Positions 41,518 to 53,618 of a stretch of 64,000 nt of DNA are shown here, piece after piece. The notes under the pieces are model-generated. The model was not told where the DNA came from and ran no database searches. It saw nothing but the letters and a program-made list of their open reading frames with translations. Position 1 is the first letter of the stretch. Every line of letters starts with the position of its first letter. Made by a program: the position numbers and the translations under genes. The stretch lies in assembly GCA_025201765.1 (NCBI GenBank), contig MU623436.1, positions 81,691 to 145,690 of the forward strand, written 5' to 3'. Origin of the DNA: Daldinia sp. FL1419. Lineage: Eukaryota > Ascomycota > Sordariomycetes > Xylariales > Hypoxylaceae.

Positions 41518-44477
41518 ATGGGTGACCTTCGCTCTGCACGGCCGTCTGGAACGGCTGGTGGAGGGGAAACGGACGAGGATGATCGCATCTCAGAATACGG
41601 ATCCGACCTCGATGAGGCTCCTGGTGAGATAAGACATCGAGCGAGAAAATCTGGGGAGCGTCCTCGTAGAGCCTCAAGAAATGGCGCTGCAAACGACTCG
41701 AAACGTGATATTCCTGAATGGACCGAGTCTAGTGACTGGAACGACAATGACTATGAAGAGGGCGAAGAGTATGAGCACCTGCTGGATCCCAATCTCCCAG
41801 ACGGAGAGACTATAGAATTGCATCGAATGGATTCTGGGAGTCTAGCATCGTTCGACGACGAAACTGCTTCTAAAGCAGGCGAAGAGAACTCGCCGTATGA
41901 AGAGGTACGAGCTGCAGTGCGTAACTACGACGAAGATCTCCCATGCAACACTCTTCGAGCATGGTCAATTGGGTTAACATTGGTTCTTGTTGGCGCATCA
42001 ATGAATACTCTCTTTTCGTTAAGACAGCCCTCAATCGGTCTAGGTGCTCTCATTGCCCAGATTATCGCTTGGCCGCTCGGTCGCGCCTGGGAGAGAGTAG
42101 TACCCGATCGACAAATTAGGATGTTTGGCCTAAGATGCGATTTAAATCCGGGATCCTTCAACATAAAGGAGCATTCCATTATCGTTGTTATGGCCTCCGT
42201 ATCTTTCTCTGTAGCTTACGCTACTGACATCATCCTTGCGCAGTTGGTATTCTACAAGCAAAACTTTGGAATAATGTTCCAACTCATCTTGACGATATCA
42301 ACGCAGTCTCTCGGATATGGCATTGCTGGAATGATGCGAAAGTTCTTAGTATACCCCGCCTCTATGATCTGGCCTGGTAATTTAGTCGCCGTCGCTCTAA
42401 TGAATGCGATGTATGAGAAGCATCAAGCGCCGGATCCGTCTATCATCGGCGGGCGTATGCCCAGATATAGGTGGTTTGGTATTGTGACTTTTGTCTCTGC
42501 CATATACTACTTTATTCCTGGATACTTTGCTCAGTTTCTGAGTGTCTTTGCTTTCCCGACGTGGATGGCCCCTCAAAACCCAGTAGTTAATCAATTGTTT
42601 GGTGGAACTACGGGCCTGTCTTTGCTGCCGATTACTTTTGACTGGACACAGATTTCTGGATTCGTAGGCTCGCCTTTGACATTTCCATGGTTCGTCTCTA
42701 TAGTCTTGTGATTCCATCATGGGTATGACGTTCATGTTTAGCCGCTAATTAGCTACTAGGCATGCCATCGCAAACACGACTATCGGCGTGGTGCTATTTT
42801 ACATCATACTCTCTACGCTTTTCCATTATACTGGCGTGTGGTATGCTCGGTTCTTGCCGATGAGTGACTCTTCAACTTACGACAATACTGGTGCCACGTA
42901 TAACGTGTCGAGAATATTGACTTCCCAATTCACTTTGGACGAAGAAGCCTACAAAGCCTATTCGCCCATATTCATCAGGTTAGATACCCCCTATTCCTAA
43001 CATATAACTCTAGCTCACACGAGACACAGTACAACTTTTGCATTGTCTTACGGATTATCATTCGCGGCTATCACTGCCTTGATAGTATATACTTATTTGC
43101 ATCACAGCAAAGCTATCTGGGATCAATACCGGAACAGCACTAGTGAAAAGCCTGACAGTATGTATAATCCAGGGCCTTGCTTCGGAAGATATCTATTAAA
43201 TTCGAATGAACCCCCTGTAGCTTGCTTAGTGATTTCTAACGTATAACATTTTAGTACACATGAAACTTATGCAGAAGTACAAGGAAGCGCCATCATGGTG
43301 GTATTTTTCGCTATTCACAATTGTCCGTTCTCTCATTTCCAGGCCCCTCAAGACTTCGATAGTTAATCTGTCATATAGGTGCTTGGCTTGGCCTTTGTTT
43401 CAGTCTTAGCTTATCCGACCAATCTGACTTGGTGGGCTTTCTTGCTTGCTGTGGGAATCTCCTTTGCCTTCTCGTTGCCAATTGGCATTATCCAGGCCGT
43501 TACGAACCACCAAATCGGGCTAAACGTCTTGACCGAGTTTGTCTACGGCTATATTCAGCCCGGACGACCTCTAGCTCTCATGTTGTAAGTATATGTTGCC
43601 AGTATCTCTACGTTCCACTAATAAGTTCCGTTTAGGTTCAAAACATACGGTTATATCACAATGTAAGTGGCTAGGAACACCTCTGGCTTGGAATCACGTT
43701 TAACCTAATTGTTCAGGGCACAAGCTTTGAGCTTCGTCTCCGATTTGAAATTCGGCCATTACATGAAAATTCCTCCACGGACTATGTTTATGGCTCAAGT
43801 CGTCGCAACGACATTTTCATGCTTCATACAGATCGCGGTCCTTAACTTCGCATTGGGTAATATTGAGGGTGTGTGCGAATTGACGCAGCCACAGCGTTTC
43901 ACTTGCCCCGGAGGCCGGGTGTTCTTCTCAGGTACCTACCCTGTTTCTAAAACCTCCTCGTCCAATCGCTTACATGTATGGCCTCACAGCTTCTGTCATT
44001 TGGGGCTTAATCGGTCCCTCCCGGGTGTTCTCCCCGGGTCAGATATACTCAGGGCTTCTTACATTCTTCGTCATTGGTGCTATCGCTCCTGTAGCCTTCT
44101 GGTTTGCAGCGCGCCGGTGGCCGAAATCGGGTGCCAAATATCTGATGGCGCCACTGATATTCGGTGGTGCGGGCTCGATTCCGCCGGCGACGCCCCTTAA
44201 CTATCTATCGTGGGGTGTTGTCGGCTACATATTCCAGTACGTAATTAAGAAGCGCCATTTCCGTTGGTGGAGCCGTCTGAATTATCTTACATCAGCTGGA
44301 CTTGACCTTGGCCTCGCGCTCGGCACGTTGGTCGTATTCTTCGTATTTACGCTCAACGAGATTGAGGCCCCACGATGGTGGGGTAATGATGTAGTGACAG
44401 GCACGATGGATTATCAGGGTAAGGCTATCCAGATCGTGTTACCGCCAGGTGAAACGTTTGGACCGGAGGCCTGGTAG
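41518..44477 (+). CDS. OPT-family oligopeptide transporter
   Basis: Complete 840-residue transporter in eight exons: 41518-42689, 42760-42978, 43030-43157, 43255-43322, 43379-43584, 43636-43662 (27 bases), 43717-43931, 43990-44477 (sum 2523). A 130-residue acidic cytosolic N-terminus (EDDRISEYGSDLD, NDNDYEEGEEYEHLLD) precedes the membrane domain. Family signatures: NTLRAWSIGLTLVLVGASMN (TM1), SLGYGIAGMMRKFLVYPASM, the PGNLVAVALMNAMYEKH loop, FPTWMAPQNPVVNQLFG, HAIANTTIGVVL, DIHMKLMQKYKEAPSWWY, IGIIQAVTNHQIGLNVLTEF, and IFGGAGSIPPATPLNYLSWG near the C-terminus. Members carry tetra/pentapeptides or glutathione across the plasma membrane with protons. Exon 4 uses a weaker GTCCGT donor. All phases fit, and the microexon supplies FKTYGYITM. 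Confidence 0.93.
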
Positions 44478-45158
44478 TGTTACAGAGGGGTATATGGTTA
44501 GTAGAGTCAGCAGTAAGGTGACCTAGATGGAAACGCGACCCAGAACGAGAATTAATTATCTAATGCAGAGGCATTCCCCGGGTCTCGACAGCGTTTCCAC
44601 GCATGCCATAGTTTACGCTCGTCGTTATACTGACGCCGTAAGTGTAAAGGGTTACAATACTATGAATATTGTCTCTTTTGGAGTTTATTCCTCAGCAGCT
44701 TACATTTCGGGCAACCGGGCCAAACGGATTAGAAGTGTGGATGTTGTGTGTTTGTTAAGATCTAAAACCCTTGCCCCTTTTTGGGTAGTAATTCTGATGC
44801 AAGGCAAACACGTCACGACTACTTATTTAATTCTAAAGAAGCATTTTTACTATTCAGCAATTCCATCATCAATACCATTTAACTATGTTCTACTTTGGAT
44901 TCATAACAATCGATTCATCTCCAGATTCTTAGAGTTTAGCGACGACGGCCCGGGCCGTCTATTGGACACGACCGTCATCCCGAGTAGGGGTCAAACCAAA
45001 GACCAGTTCATATTATCCAATTAATCATATTCAAGCCAAGCATATACCAATATCAGTGCGTCATACGAACACAAGATCTAAGAATCCCTAGATCCAATAT
45101 TTTTCCTCCGTATATTGCGCATCATCAGTCTCACCTTGCCCAGCCATCTCAGCGCGAG
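44478..45158. other. intergenic, convergent 3' regions
   Basis: The 165-codon plus-strand frame (44527-45024) has no family features, uneven composition and sits directly after the OPT stop; I read it as non-coding 3' flank. Confidence 0.45.
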
Positions 45159-47260
45159 CTACAAGCGCACCGGGCTTTGCCACAACAAGCCCACTCCAAT
45201 AACAATAGCAGCAGTGCCGGCAGTCATGAGCCTATATCGGTGTTAGAAGCATGGTTATGATGAGTGGTGATAGGAGTAACAGTAGAGAACTTACACTCTG
45301 TTCCTGCGGCCCTGCAGCCACGTCGCAAGTCCCCCGATCCATTTCACGAAGACGATCTGTAGGCAAGCTTCGAGCCAGGCAGGGTATTTACTACCACGTT
45401 CGAAGTTGTGCATAGAAGGGGGAGTGACCGGTCTCTCGATTATGCGTTTCCTGAGGCCGGGTGGGCTGGTAGTACCAGAAGTGACGGGAGTACCGAAAGA
45501 TGTCGATTTACCTTCCGCTACGCTTGTGGTCTCCGTGGTGGGGCTGACACTTAGGCCTCTCTCTGGTATTTGGGTTGTAGTGATAGACGGGCTAAGCCTG
45601 TTCAATTCATTTTCGGCGACGGCTAGGGCGTCGTCATTGCTTTCCGGAACGTTTTTGTCGTCCTCGACCGCTGATTCCTTCGGTTCCGATGCGGCCTCAG
45701 GTTCGGGTTCTGTAGCCTCTAGACTATCACCGTTGACAGTTGCGGGCGGCGAAATCAGAGCTGGCGAACATTCCTGGGATCCCTCGGCTCTTTTCTTAGA
45801 TTCAACCCTCATAGCAATGCCTTCGTCATTATCATCGTCGCTCGCAGTGCGGTCGGGAGTAGGAGAACGCCATGACGGTCCTGGATGTTGTATGAACGGA
45901 GCTGTAGCGTCCTCCGTCTCGTCGATTGCGTTTTCATTACGTGCTTCGTCGTCTTCCATGATTGACCCTAGAGAGACTGTCGACGATTCCCTGGGCATGG
46001 AGTGCGATCGTCTAACGCCATTGCTGGGGTGAAGATTTTGCTTATCATCCGAAGGTGAATCTGATAAGCCGAGAGGCTCACTCTGATTGTCCAGGGAGTC
46101 AGCAAGTTTGCTATTCTGGAGAATTGTGATTATGGGTGCGGCTGGAATGCCGTCGACAACAGTACGGTCGGCGTCTATGCTCGTAGAGATACGCCGCATA
46201 GCAGCTAGGATAGACTCCCGATTGTCTGATGGGAACGCTTCTAGCTGAGGATCATCAAAGTCTAAATTCTCAATCTCAATGGCTGGGTTACCGAATTCGG
46301 AATGAGACTTGTTCTCACGACTATCTTCGTCGACGTCATCGTCGTCTGAGATGTCTCCTTTGTGAGAGGCCGGCCTCACGGATTCATGCGAGAACATGGG
46401 ACAAAGGTTTGTCTCGCCGTCATCCTCATCATCATCTAAGGCCGACTCATCTGGATCCAAGGTTGCAGCGATGCTGGCGACCTCTATGGCTGTCTCTGAG
46501 ACTTCAGTAATCGGGGTGGCGGACATACGCCGAGTACCTATCCTCCCAGCTTCGTCATCTGATATCTCCGGCTCCGGAGTCTCAGGGTCTAGGGTGCGTG
46601 CAGAGTCAGCCACCTCAGCAGCAGTCTCCGCAATGTCCGGAGTTTTAGTGCCGCCGTTAGTTTGTGAACCCTCTAATTCGCTAACATTAGAAGTTGGCGC
46701 TTCAGGAGCGCTCTCTCGGGACGTATTAATTGAAACTCTAAGAACATTGTTCCTGTTTCCCGATTCATCCGTGACTTAGGATTTAGTATTAGTATAAGTA
46801 TATAGGTAGGTATGTATTATGGAGTGGTGACGTAAGTGAAGTTCAATGCTGGAGGGCTGGGGGGCTGGAGGGGTGGAAGGATGGAATAGTTACCTATATC
46901 TGCAGTCTCGTCCAGAACCCACCAATCACCCGGTCCTATGCGGAATTTGTATTGAATTTCGGTACCGTCGTCGACCATGACTTGTTTAGTGAAGAGGTGG
47001 CCTCCAAGTTGGTCGATAGCGACCTCCATCTCTTGGGGCTCCCATGGCGGATTTGAGAAGGAACCGGCTACATAGACCGGGGGGTTGGTACCTTTTTCTT
47101 TGTAGGTAAAAGTAATGGGAACCTTTTTGCAAGACATTTCGGGCGAAGTAGAAGCTAAATTTTGGATTACTACGATCTCATGACTAATAGAAGTCTGTCG
47201 AGGGTCAACCGAGTGTAAGATGGTCGGTTCGACAAGTTTAGGATCGAGGATGGCGTCCAT
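45159..47260 (-). CDS. AMPK1-CBM (glycogen-binding) protein with acidic spacer and C-terminal membrane anchor
   Basis: Three exons (46894-47260, 45295-46774, 45159-45231; sum 1920) give up to 639 residues; a start at 47137 (MSCKKVPITFTYKEKG, residue 42) is equally likely because the domain begins there. N-terminal carbohydrate-binding module of the AMPK-beta/CBM48 fold: PVYVAGSFSNPPWEPQEM, IQYKFRIGPGDWWVLDE, and the spliced DIVTDESGNRNNVL, a hallmark of the fungal Crp1/Mdg1-like group. About 450 acidic, Ser-rich disordered residues follow. The last exon encodes LMTAGTAAIVIGVGLLWQ, a hydrophobic tail anchor, just after a basic WLQGRRNRV. Known relatives bind glycogen-like glucans or act in signalling; tail anchoring would place this one on the cytosolic face of ER or mitochondria (inference). 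The long frame 45291-46613 alone would miss both ends. Confidence 0.88.
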
Positions 47261-49702
47261 GAAATGAATTGAGTGCTAAGAAGCCGATTGAGGCTTTGGG
47301 GCCATCAATTAAACGGGATTGGGAGTTACTTCGGCCGCTGTTGTGCGAACCTAAGCTTGGGTAGATTCACGGGTGCTCGGATGCCCAGATGTGGTCAACT
47401 AGGTAGGTATGGAATTAACAGGATATGGTACAACCCAAGATATACAGTATCTCTTTTCATTCGAAATCAGCATCTTATCGTAGAAGAATAGACTAAGAAA
47501 TCTGACAGTCTGTAACGGGATATATGAATAGGCTTGCATAATTCATGCATCTTTGATGTACAGCGCCTTCATGCAGCTTTCATGCATACGGAAGACTAAA
47601 GAAGACAAGGGATAGAAACTGGATGGGTGTGTGTGTGTGTGCGTTTGAGTGTGTGAGAGAGAGTGTTCAATTGACGACTTACAGTTTTTGGTAGTTAACA
47701 GTTGTCGTTCTGTTTGAAGTATTCGAGTCTATGATTATTGGTAAAGACAGTCGAGTTTCTTGTGTTGATAAGAAGGAATAGAAAACGGTGAATTCCCAAT
47801 CGAGTCCTGTTGGAAAGGGAACAATGGTGATTCGAAAGTAACAATTCTAGTTGTAGGATTTCTTGTAGGTGGTGGCATCATGCGAGACTACTTCTCTAGT
47901 GTTGTCCAAGTAGGCTTAGAGAGGTAGACTTGTAATGTTTAGGTACCTTAGCTCCAAGCTCCCTTGAGACGGATGGGCTGTGGCATGATAGTTATTAAAA
48001 TCAAGCTGCGTCAGGAAGACGCAGGTTTTACGCTGGTCTGGGTCGTTCCATTTATCAGCCGTTGCCACTGGAGCAACCCAACCTTTACAAAGCCAAGGTT
48101 CTAATGGATCCGGGTCGCCCCAACTCGCGAGATAGAGTGAAATATCAAGTCGAATCATTTTCCTTTTTCTTTTTCCCTCTTCCCTCTCGTAGGGTACATG
48201 CTTAGGTACCCATGTAAGCTCACGTCTACCTACCTACCTACTTGCCTGCCTGCCTACCTACCTAGGTTAGACATGAAGGTACAATACCTACATACAGTTA
48301 GGTACCTAACCGTTGAGGCTCACCAATATCCCCCGATGCGCCAAGGAGCTTGTGGGACATATTCGGTTGTAGGCAATGTAAAACTTCTAGGCTTGTTAAA
48401 GAACGGTAGACACGTTGTCGTATCTGTAGGTCGAGTGGGCATTCAGAAACGTGTCGCTCTCCTTCAGGACATGTTATATGATGTAAATCTAGCTGCAATA
48501 AGGTTCGCCTATCAGCTAACGATGTGAACGATATGAACGATGTGAACGATGCGAATCGCGTAACGCTAAGCTCATGGCCGAAAACGTAAAGCTATGTAGA
48601 TGGATGGCCACGATGGAGAAGCGGGGATATGGAGACAAACTGGAGACAAACTGGAGACACTGTACATATAAAGAGCAGAAAAGAAAAGAGGAAGAAAGGG
48701 AAAAAAGCAGGGGAGAGAATAACTAAGACAGAGCTTCTCCGTCTTTTCTCCACTGTCATTGACTCGGTCCGCCCGGCAAAGTGGACAAGGTAACAATTAA
48801 ATATTTTAATAAGCTAATTAGGTCGACTATAGTTATGTTATGTTATGCATATTAAAGATAACTATGTATAACATAGTTATGGTTAGTTAATCTATGTTGA
48901 TGTAGTATAGGTAGGTATTGTGATAATTGGTAATTGGATAATCATGAAATAATAAGAAGGAATAAAAAAAAAAGAAAAAAAAGTGCGCCACCAACTTGTC
49001 GAGCTGTCATTTTTTGTTGAGAGACATGTGCGTTAAAAACCAGGTCTTGAAATTCTGCAAAAGACCCACGGAGCAAAACTTCCAAGGTTTCTTCGATAAA
49101 ACTAGCCGGCAATTGAAAACCCCAAGATAAGCTTATCGATATAGATTACGTTAAAGGGTCTAAATCTTAATACGGATCTGTAAGAGTGTTTAATAATTTC
49201 GATGGATTAATTAAACCGTCAATTCGGGATTTGGTCATAATTAATAGTTACAACTACGACGTCTGGACGTTTGGATGGATGGCCTTTGACTTCAATTGGG
49301 GAATGCCTATGGAATATACGCCACATTCCTCGGCCCCTCCTTTTCGCTACTCGAGCTGAACGAGTCAAGTAACGACGTCATCTCGACACGGCTAATGCAA
49401 TCCACTCGTTGGAAAATCAGCTAGCTTAGCTGGTAGCTGCTGGCCAGCTCCGAGCTCCAAGCCATTGGTCCACTAAGAGAGGGCATTCGGATATTTATAA
49501 ATTGTGTTAACCTACGGTTAGTAAGTTTCTACTTGTTAGAATTCCGTTTAAACAAGGATAACTGAATTCCCTCATATGATTAACTACCTATACTACCTAA
49601 CTATACTACCTACAACTAACTACCTAGGTAAGAACTCCTCCAGGTACTATTACTTAGCAACATCTCCTTGCCTTCTGCAAAAGATTTTAAGGCTAGTTAA
49701 GC
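47261..49702. other. 2.4 kb intergenic with simple repeats
   Basis: No gene seen. Holds a TG/GA microsatellite (about 47625-47665), an ACCT/GCCT stretch (about 48228-48263), a 9-base tandem of AACGATGTG-type units (48520-48556), three near-copies of GGAGACAAACT (48630-48658) and A-rich runs near 48965-48981. Open frames are short and featureless. Confidence 0.5.
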
Positions 49703-50759
49703 TTATTCAAACGCGACTTTCAGCGCAGTGTTATTCTTATTGATTTTAGCCCACTCGGCACTCTTCTCCCATATAATGCGCTGCTTCTCCTTGTCCAACA
49801 CAGCGGGGTCAGGATCATCCTTCTCGAGGAGAGTGTAATAACCTCGTTCTCCATCTTCGGCTTTAGCGACACCTAATTCTATGATATCAATGCCAGCCTC
49901 GCGCGACGTGCGGAACGTCGGGTCGGCAAAGCGTCGTATCAAAGGCATCAGCGGCTTAAATAAGACCTTCTGTATGATTCTAATGGAAAGTGGGACGTTG
50001 GTTTGAAACGCGCGGGAGTCGCCAAGATTCCCGGGGTTTATGGCCACGACGGTGATCTTAGAGAGCTTGGGGTCCTTGCCACGCCGATACGTTAGCTAGA
50101 TATCAGATGAAGGTGTTGGGAACATTCACCTTTTGCAGGTATTCGTTGAGCGGATACATCCAGATGGTGATGACCAGTTTCAAGATGGCATATCTCTGAG
50201 CCCCTCTACCCTGTTTATCGGGATCCGCGGGCGGATGGATAAGGAGGTCGATATCGTCAGGAATATCAGGAAGGTACGGCGTCATGGGGCTCTTCTTACG
50301 ATAGTGCGAGATACTCGACAAGAGCTCGATACGCCCGCCATCAGGGCTAAAATGTTCGAGAAGGCGTAAGACCAGGGCTACGTGGGCAATATGCCCGACT
50401 TGTAAGGTCTTGTCATAACCGTCAACGGTAAGCTCAGGATCAGCGACAAGGTTCCAGTAAAACGCATTGCAGATAATCGACTTGATGGGAGGCAAAGATC
50501 CACTGATAATCTGGCCCGAGATGGTAGTAGCAAACGCATGGACAGCGGTAAGGTCAGCCAGGTCAAGCTCGTGAATGAAGGTTTTAGCTTTGGGATATCG
50601 AGCTACGATACCACGTAGGCTGTTGGTATTGACGTCGGTGTTGGCGGCACTTCTGACGGTAAAAACAGCTGTATGCTGCGGATATGTTTTTAGCAGGTGC
50701 TCAACGGCATGGAGACCCGCTGAGCTATTAGCACCGGTAAGGATAACGGTGCCAGGCAT
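49703..50759 (-). CDS. short-chain dehydrogenase/reductase, protochlorophyllide-reductase-like
   Basis: A 340-residue NAD(P)-dependent oxidoreductase in two exons, 50130-50759 and 49703-50095 (sum 1023, phase 0). Start chosen at MPGTVILTGANSSAGLHAVE because it leads straight into the Rossmann motif TGANSSAG (family TGxxxGxG; one Gly is Ser/Ala here). Other marks: DLADLTAVHAFA (NNAG-strand region replaced by CNAF), LLSSISH (catalytic Ser), and Tyr190-x3-Lys194 in AQRYAILKLV. The C-terminal half (VVAINPGNLGDSRAF, PGxx region) completes the fold. Substrate unknown; fungal members act on sterols, quinones or secondary metabolites. It stands alone with long spacers, so no pathway can be assigned. 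Confidence 0.9.
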
Positions 50760-52173
50760 CGTGAGTGCTGAGCTAAAATAAGACAGGAAGAAGTAAGACA
50801 ACTGATGCAAGACGCATGGCAGAAGAGTGGCCTAGGTAGGCATCTATCACTTTGGAACAATATTATTATTAATTCAACTAGTTAGAATCTCCATCCGGAG
50901 TCCTACTTATTACTACTATACTTAGTTACTATTAGAAGGATTCTTCACATCGTTTGTAGCTTCAAGTATCCAGGCATCTACACCTACGCTAGGCGGTTTA
51001 GTGGCTAGAGCGAAACTTTTAATTGGTTAATCGCTTCTAGGCCAATGGGAAGCTTCAATCTTTCCCACGCCTCTGGTGCGGGGAGCTTATGTTGTTACCT
51101 CTGTAAGGCTTAGCGCTCCAAATTTAACATGAGCTAATGCAGGCAGCTTAATAGAGAGCTCTAATTCGCTATTCGTATTGCTTACCTCATTTCGTGGCAC
51201 ATGTCACATCGTATTCGAATACTGTACGTACCGTACCATGTTAAGTCGCGAAATCTAGTCCTCACCAACACCTATGTACGTAAATGTCACCTTGAACCTT
51301 GGCTTGCTATAACTATGAGCACGCCACGGCTTTAGCCATAGAGACGTTGGTTCCATCTACGCTGCTATTCTCAGCAGTGAAAAGAGGCTAGTTACCACCA
51401 ATTAGCTTCAGGACTTCTTGTAAGAATCATCAACCTTATCCCCTGGAGTTCAGTAACACCAAAAGGTACAACTCTAATTAAAGTATCAATGTACGCGCTG
51501 GCCTCAAAATATCATTATGAGCCATCTTTCAAAGTTATAAGACCTACAATAAGTGAAATTAATTCTAAAACTTCCCCTAAATTTCGCCAAGTACTCCGTA
51601 CCTAGGTACATAGCTTATCCTATTAAAGACTCTAGAGGTAGAGCCGCGCAAAAGATTCCTGAATCGAATGTACTAACATATTATCTAAATTAAGAAGCAT
51701 GGCTGTGGCGCAAATGAACTACTGTCTCAAATCAGCACTCTATTATGTATATTAACTCTAATGTGCGTATACATCTAGATTAGAACATATAAGCTTAAAA
51801 TAATAACTTTGTCTTAGTTTAGTTAACCTTTTTAGTAAGTATTGTTAATTTGTGGTCAAAGGCTTTTTGTTAATCTTTAAAGAAATATGTTCTGGAATGA
51901 GAATATCAGATAAGATCAAGTGATCTCTTATCTTATACACTAATTAGTTAATTACATAATGTGCTCTTTTTCAAGGTACCGGATCGGATACGTGCTTCTA
52001 GAAGATGTAAGTACCCGCCTTGTACCTAAGGGATTTGCCCCACGTCAAACAGTTCAGAACGACTCATTAAAGAGTTTCTCACTACAACTTCAAACGGCAC
52101 AATAGTTGTCTTTTTATTCTCGGTGCAAAATAGTCCGTGTTCGCGAATATCTACTCGGATATTTTAGATCGCC
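50760..52173. other. 1.4 kb divergent intergenic
   Basis: AT-rich promoter space between the SDR gene and the Iwr1 gene. One CCTAGGTACATAG motif near 51600. No gene seen. Confidence 0.5.
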
Positions 52174-53618
52174 ATGTCTGTACCACCGCAGCTAATTCGC
52201 GTGAAGCGAAAAGCCACAGAAGAAGCCCCGGTTGCTTTTCTCCGTAAGTTATCGCATTACCTGTCGCAATACGCGCGCCCAGGAGAAATCGGTAGCTGAC
52301 CTTTATTCTAGGAGTTCAGGAGCACAAGAGACATCGGAGCGCAGCCTTTGTTTATCAGAGACAACAAGAACGAGCTAAGCCAACCGAGAACGTTCTCGCT
52401 GAATCACAAAAGCCAATTATTCACACCTCCCACCCGCGATCGAAGATCCCAGCATTCCAGAGCCCCAAGACGTCGGACGTCGCTATCGATGATGGATCTA
52501 GCGATAATGACACCACTAGTGAACCTCCTGTTTCCTCCCCTACAAACTCCATGAGCCCTGTTGGCGCTCCTTCTGAACCTCGACGGTTTCACATGTCAAG
52601 AAGAGACATAATGCTTGCGGCAGCTTCTCAACCTGGCCGACTCCACGGAGCCATCTCGAAGAAGCGATCTGCGCCTGCATTATTCGTCGAGCGAAAGATT
52701 AAACGAATATCATCTAGGCCTCTCCAAAAGGTCCAGGCCATTAATGATGCTGCTATTCAAGCAGCCAAGTCAGCGGCTACCGCGACGGATGATATGGAAA
52801 TAGACAAACCTGAGCCCCGCAAGCTCAAGAAGCCTGGCGTAGCAAAGTTCGCAAAGAAACAAGATGGGGAGAAATATAAAGCTGATCTTCCGAAATCCAT
52901 AACGGAGCGATGGAACGTAGATATGGACAAATTAACAGCTGAGCTAGACGCATACACTATGGAGCAAATAGGTCTTAACCTTCAAAAAGCCGAAGAGGAG
53001 AAGCAACAGCAACACTTCACTACCAGTCAGCATAGATTCAAACCAAAACCTATCAAACGATATGCAGAGCGACACCCTGAAGAGAAACAACCATCATCGG
53101 TGGATAAGGAGACTATGGATACGGATATCGACATTAGCGATAGCGATAGCGACTACATTATCGAGACTTACGAACGTGTACCCGCGAGTAAGATGGGAGA
53201 GCACGTGCCTCCCCACAGTATCGGAGTTCTTGTGTTTGACGAAGAACCTGATATAGAGTACTTTTATGGAGAAGAGGGTAACAGCGAGGACGAGTGGGCC
53301 GAAGACGAAGAAGATGAAAATGGTAAGTGCTACAGTCTAATTTAGAAGGCCCCCCTACAGATCTGTACAGTTCATCACACTCACAGCTATATAGCCGAGA
53401 ATTATTACGCCGCGGACTACCCCGATGAGGAAGTTGCTTCGGATGATGAATTTGACAAGAATCCATATTCTTTCCGAACTGGTAACGCCTCAGATCTCGA
53501 GGAGTATGACTTAGATGAAGATGATAATGATGCGGCGTTTACCGATAAGGATGAGGAAGGCAGATTTACTACATATATCGGCCGTCCCCGGGACAGATTC
53601 ATGACAAACCAACTGTAA
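52174..53618 (+). CDS. IWR1: RNA polymerase II nuclear import factor Iwr1-like
   Basis: A 434-residue protein in three exons: 52174-52243, 52312-53322 and 53395-53618 (sum 1305). It opens MSVPPQLIRVKRKATEEAPV, the conserved Iwr1/SLC7A6OS N-terminus (xIxRVKRKR) that contains a bipartite nuclear-localisation signal with the following RVQEHKRHR. The C-terminus holds the other family block: AENYYAADYPDEEVASDDEF, then NPYSFRTGN, followed by an acidic tail. In yeast Iwr1 binds assembled Pol II in the cytoplasm and brings it into the nucleus. The acceptor at 53394 is chosen over one nine bases upstream, which would give a stop codon. The middle region is poorly conserved, as usual. Confidence 0.85.

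Noticed and set aside
44527..45024. 165-codon plus-strand frame after the OPT gene
   Set aside because: No motif, no start context; lies in the 3' flank of the transporter.
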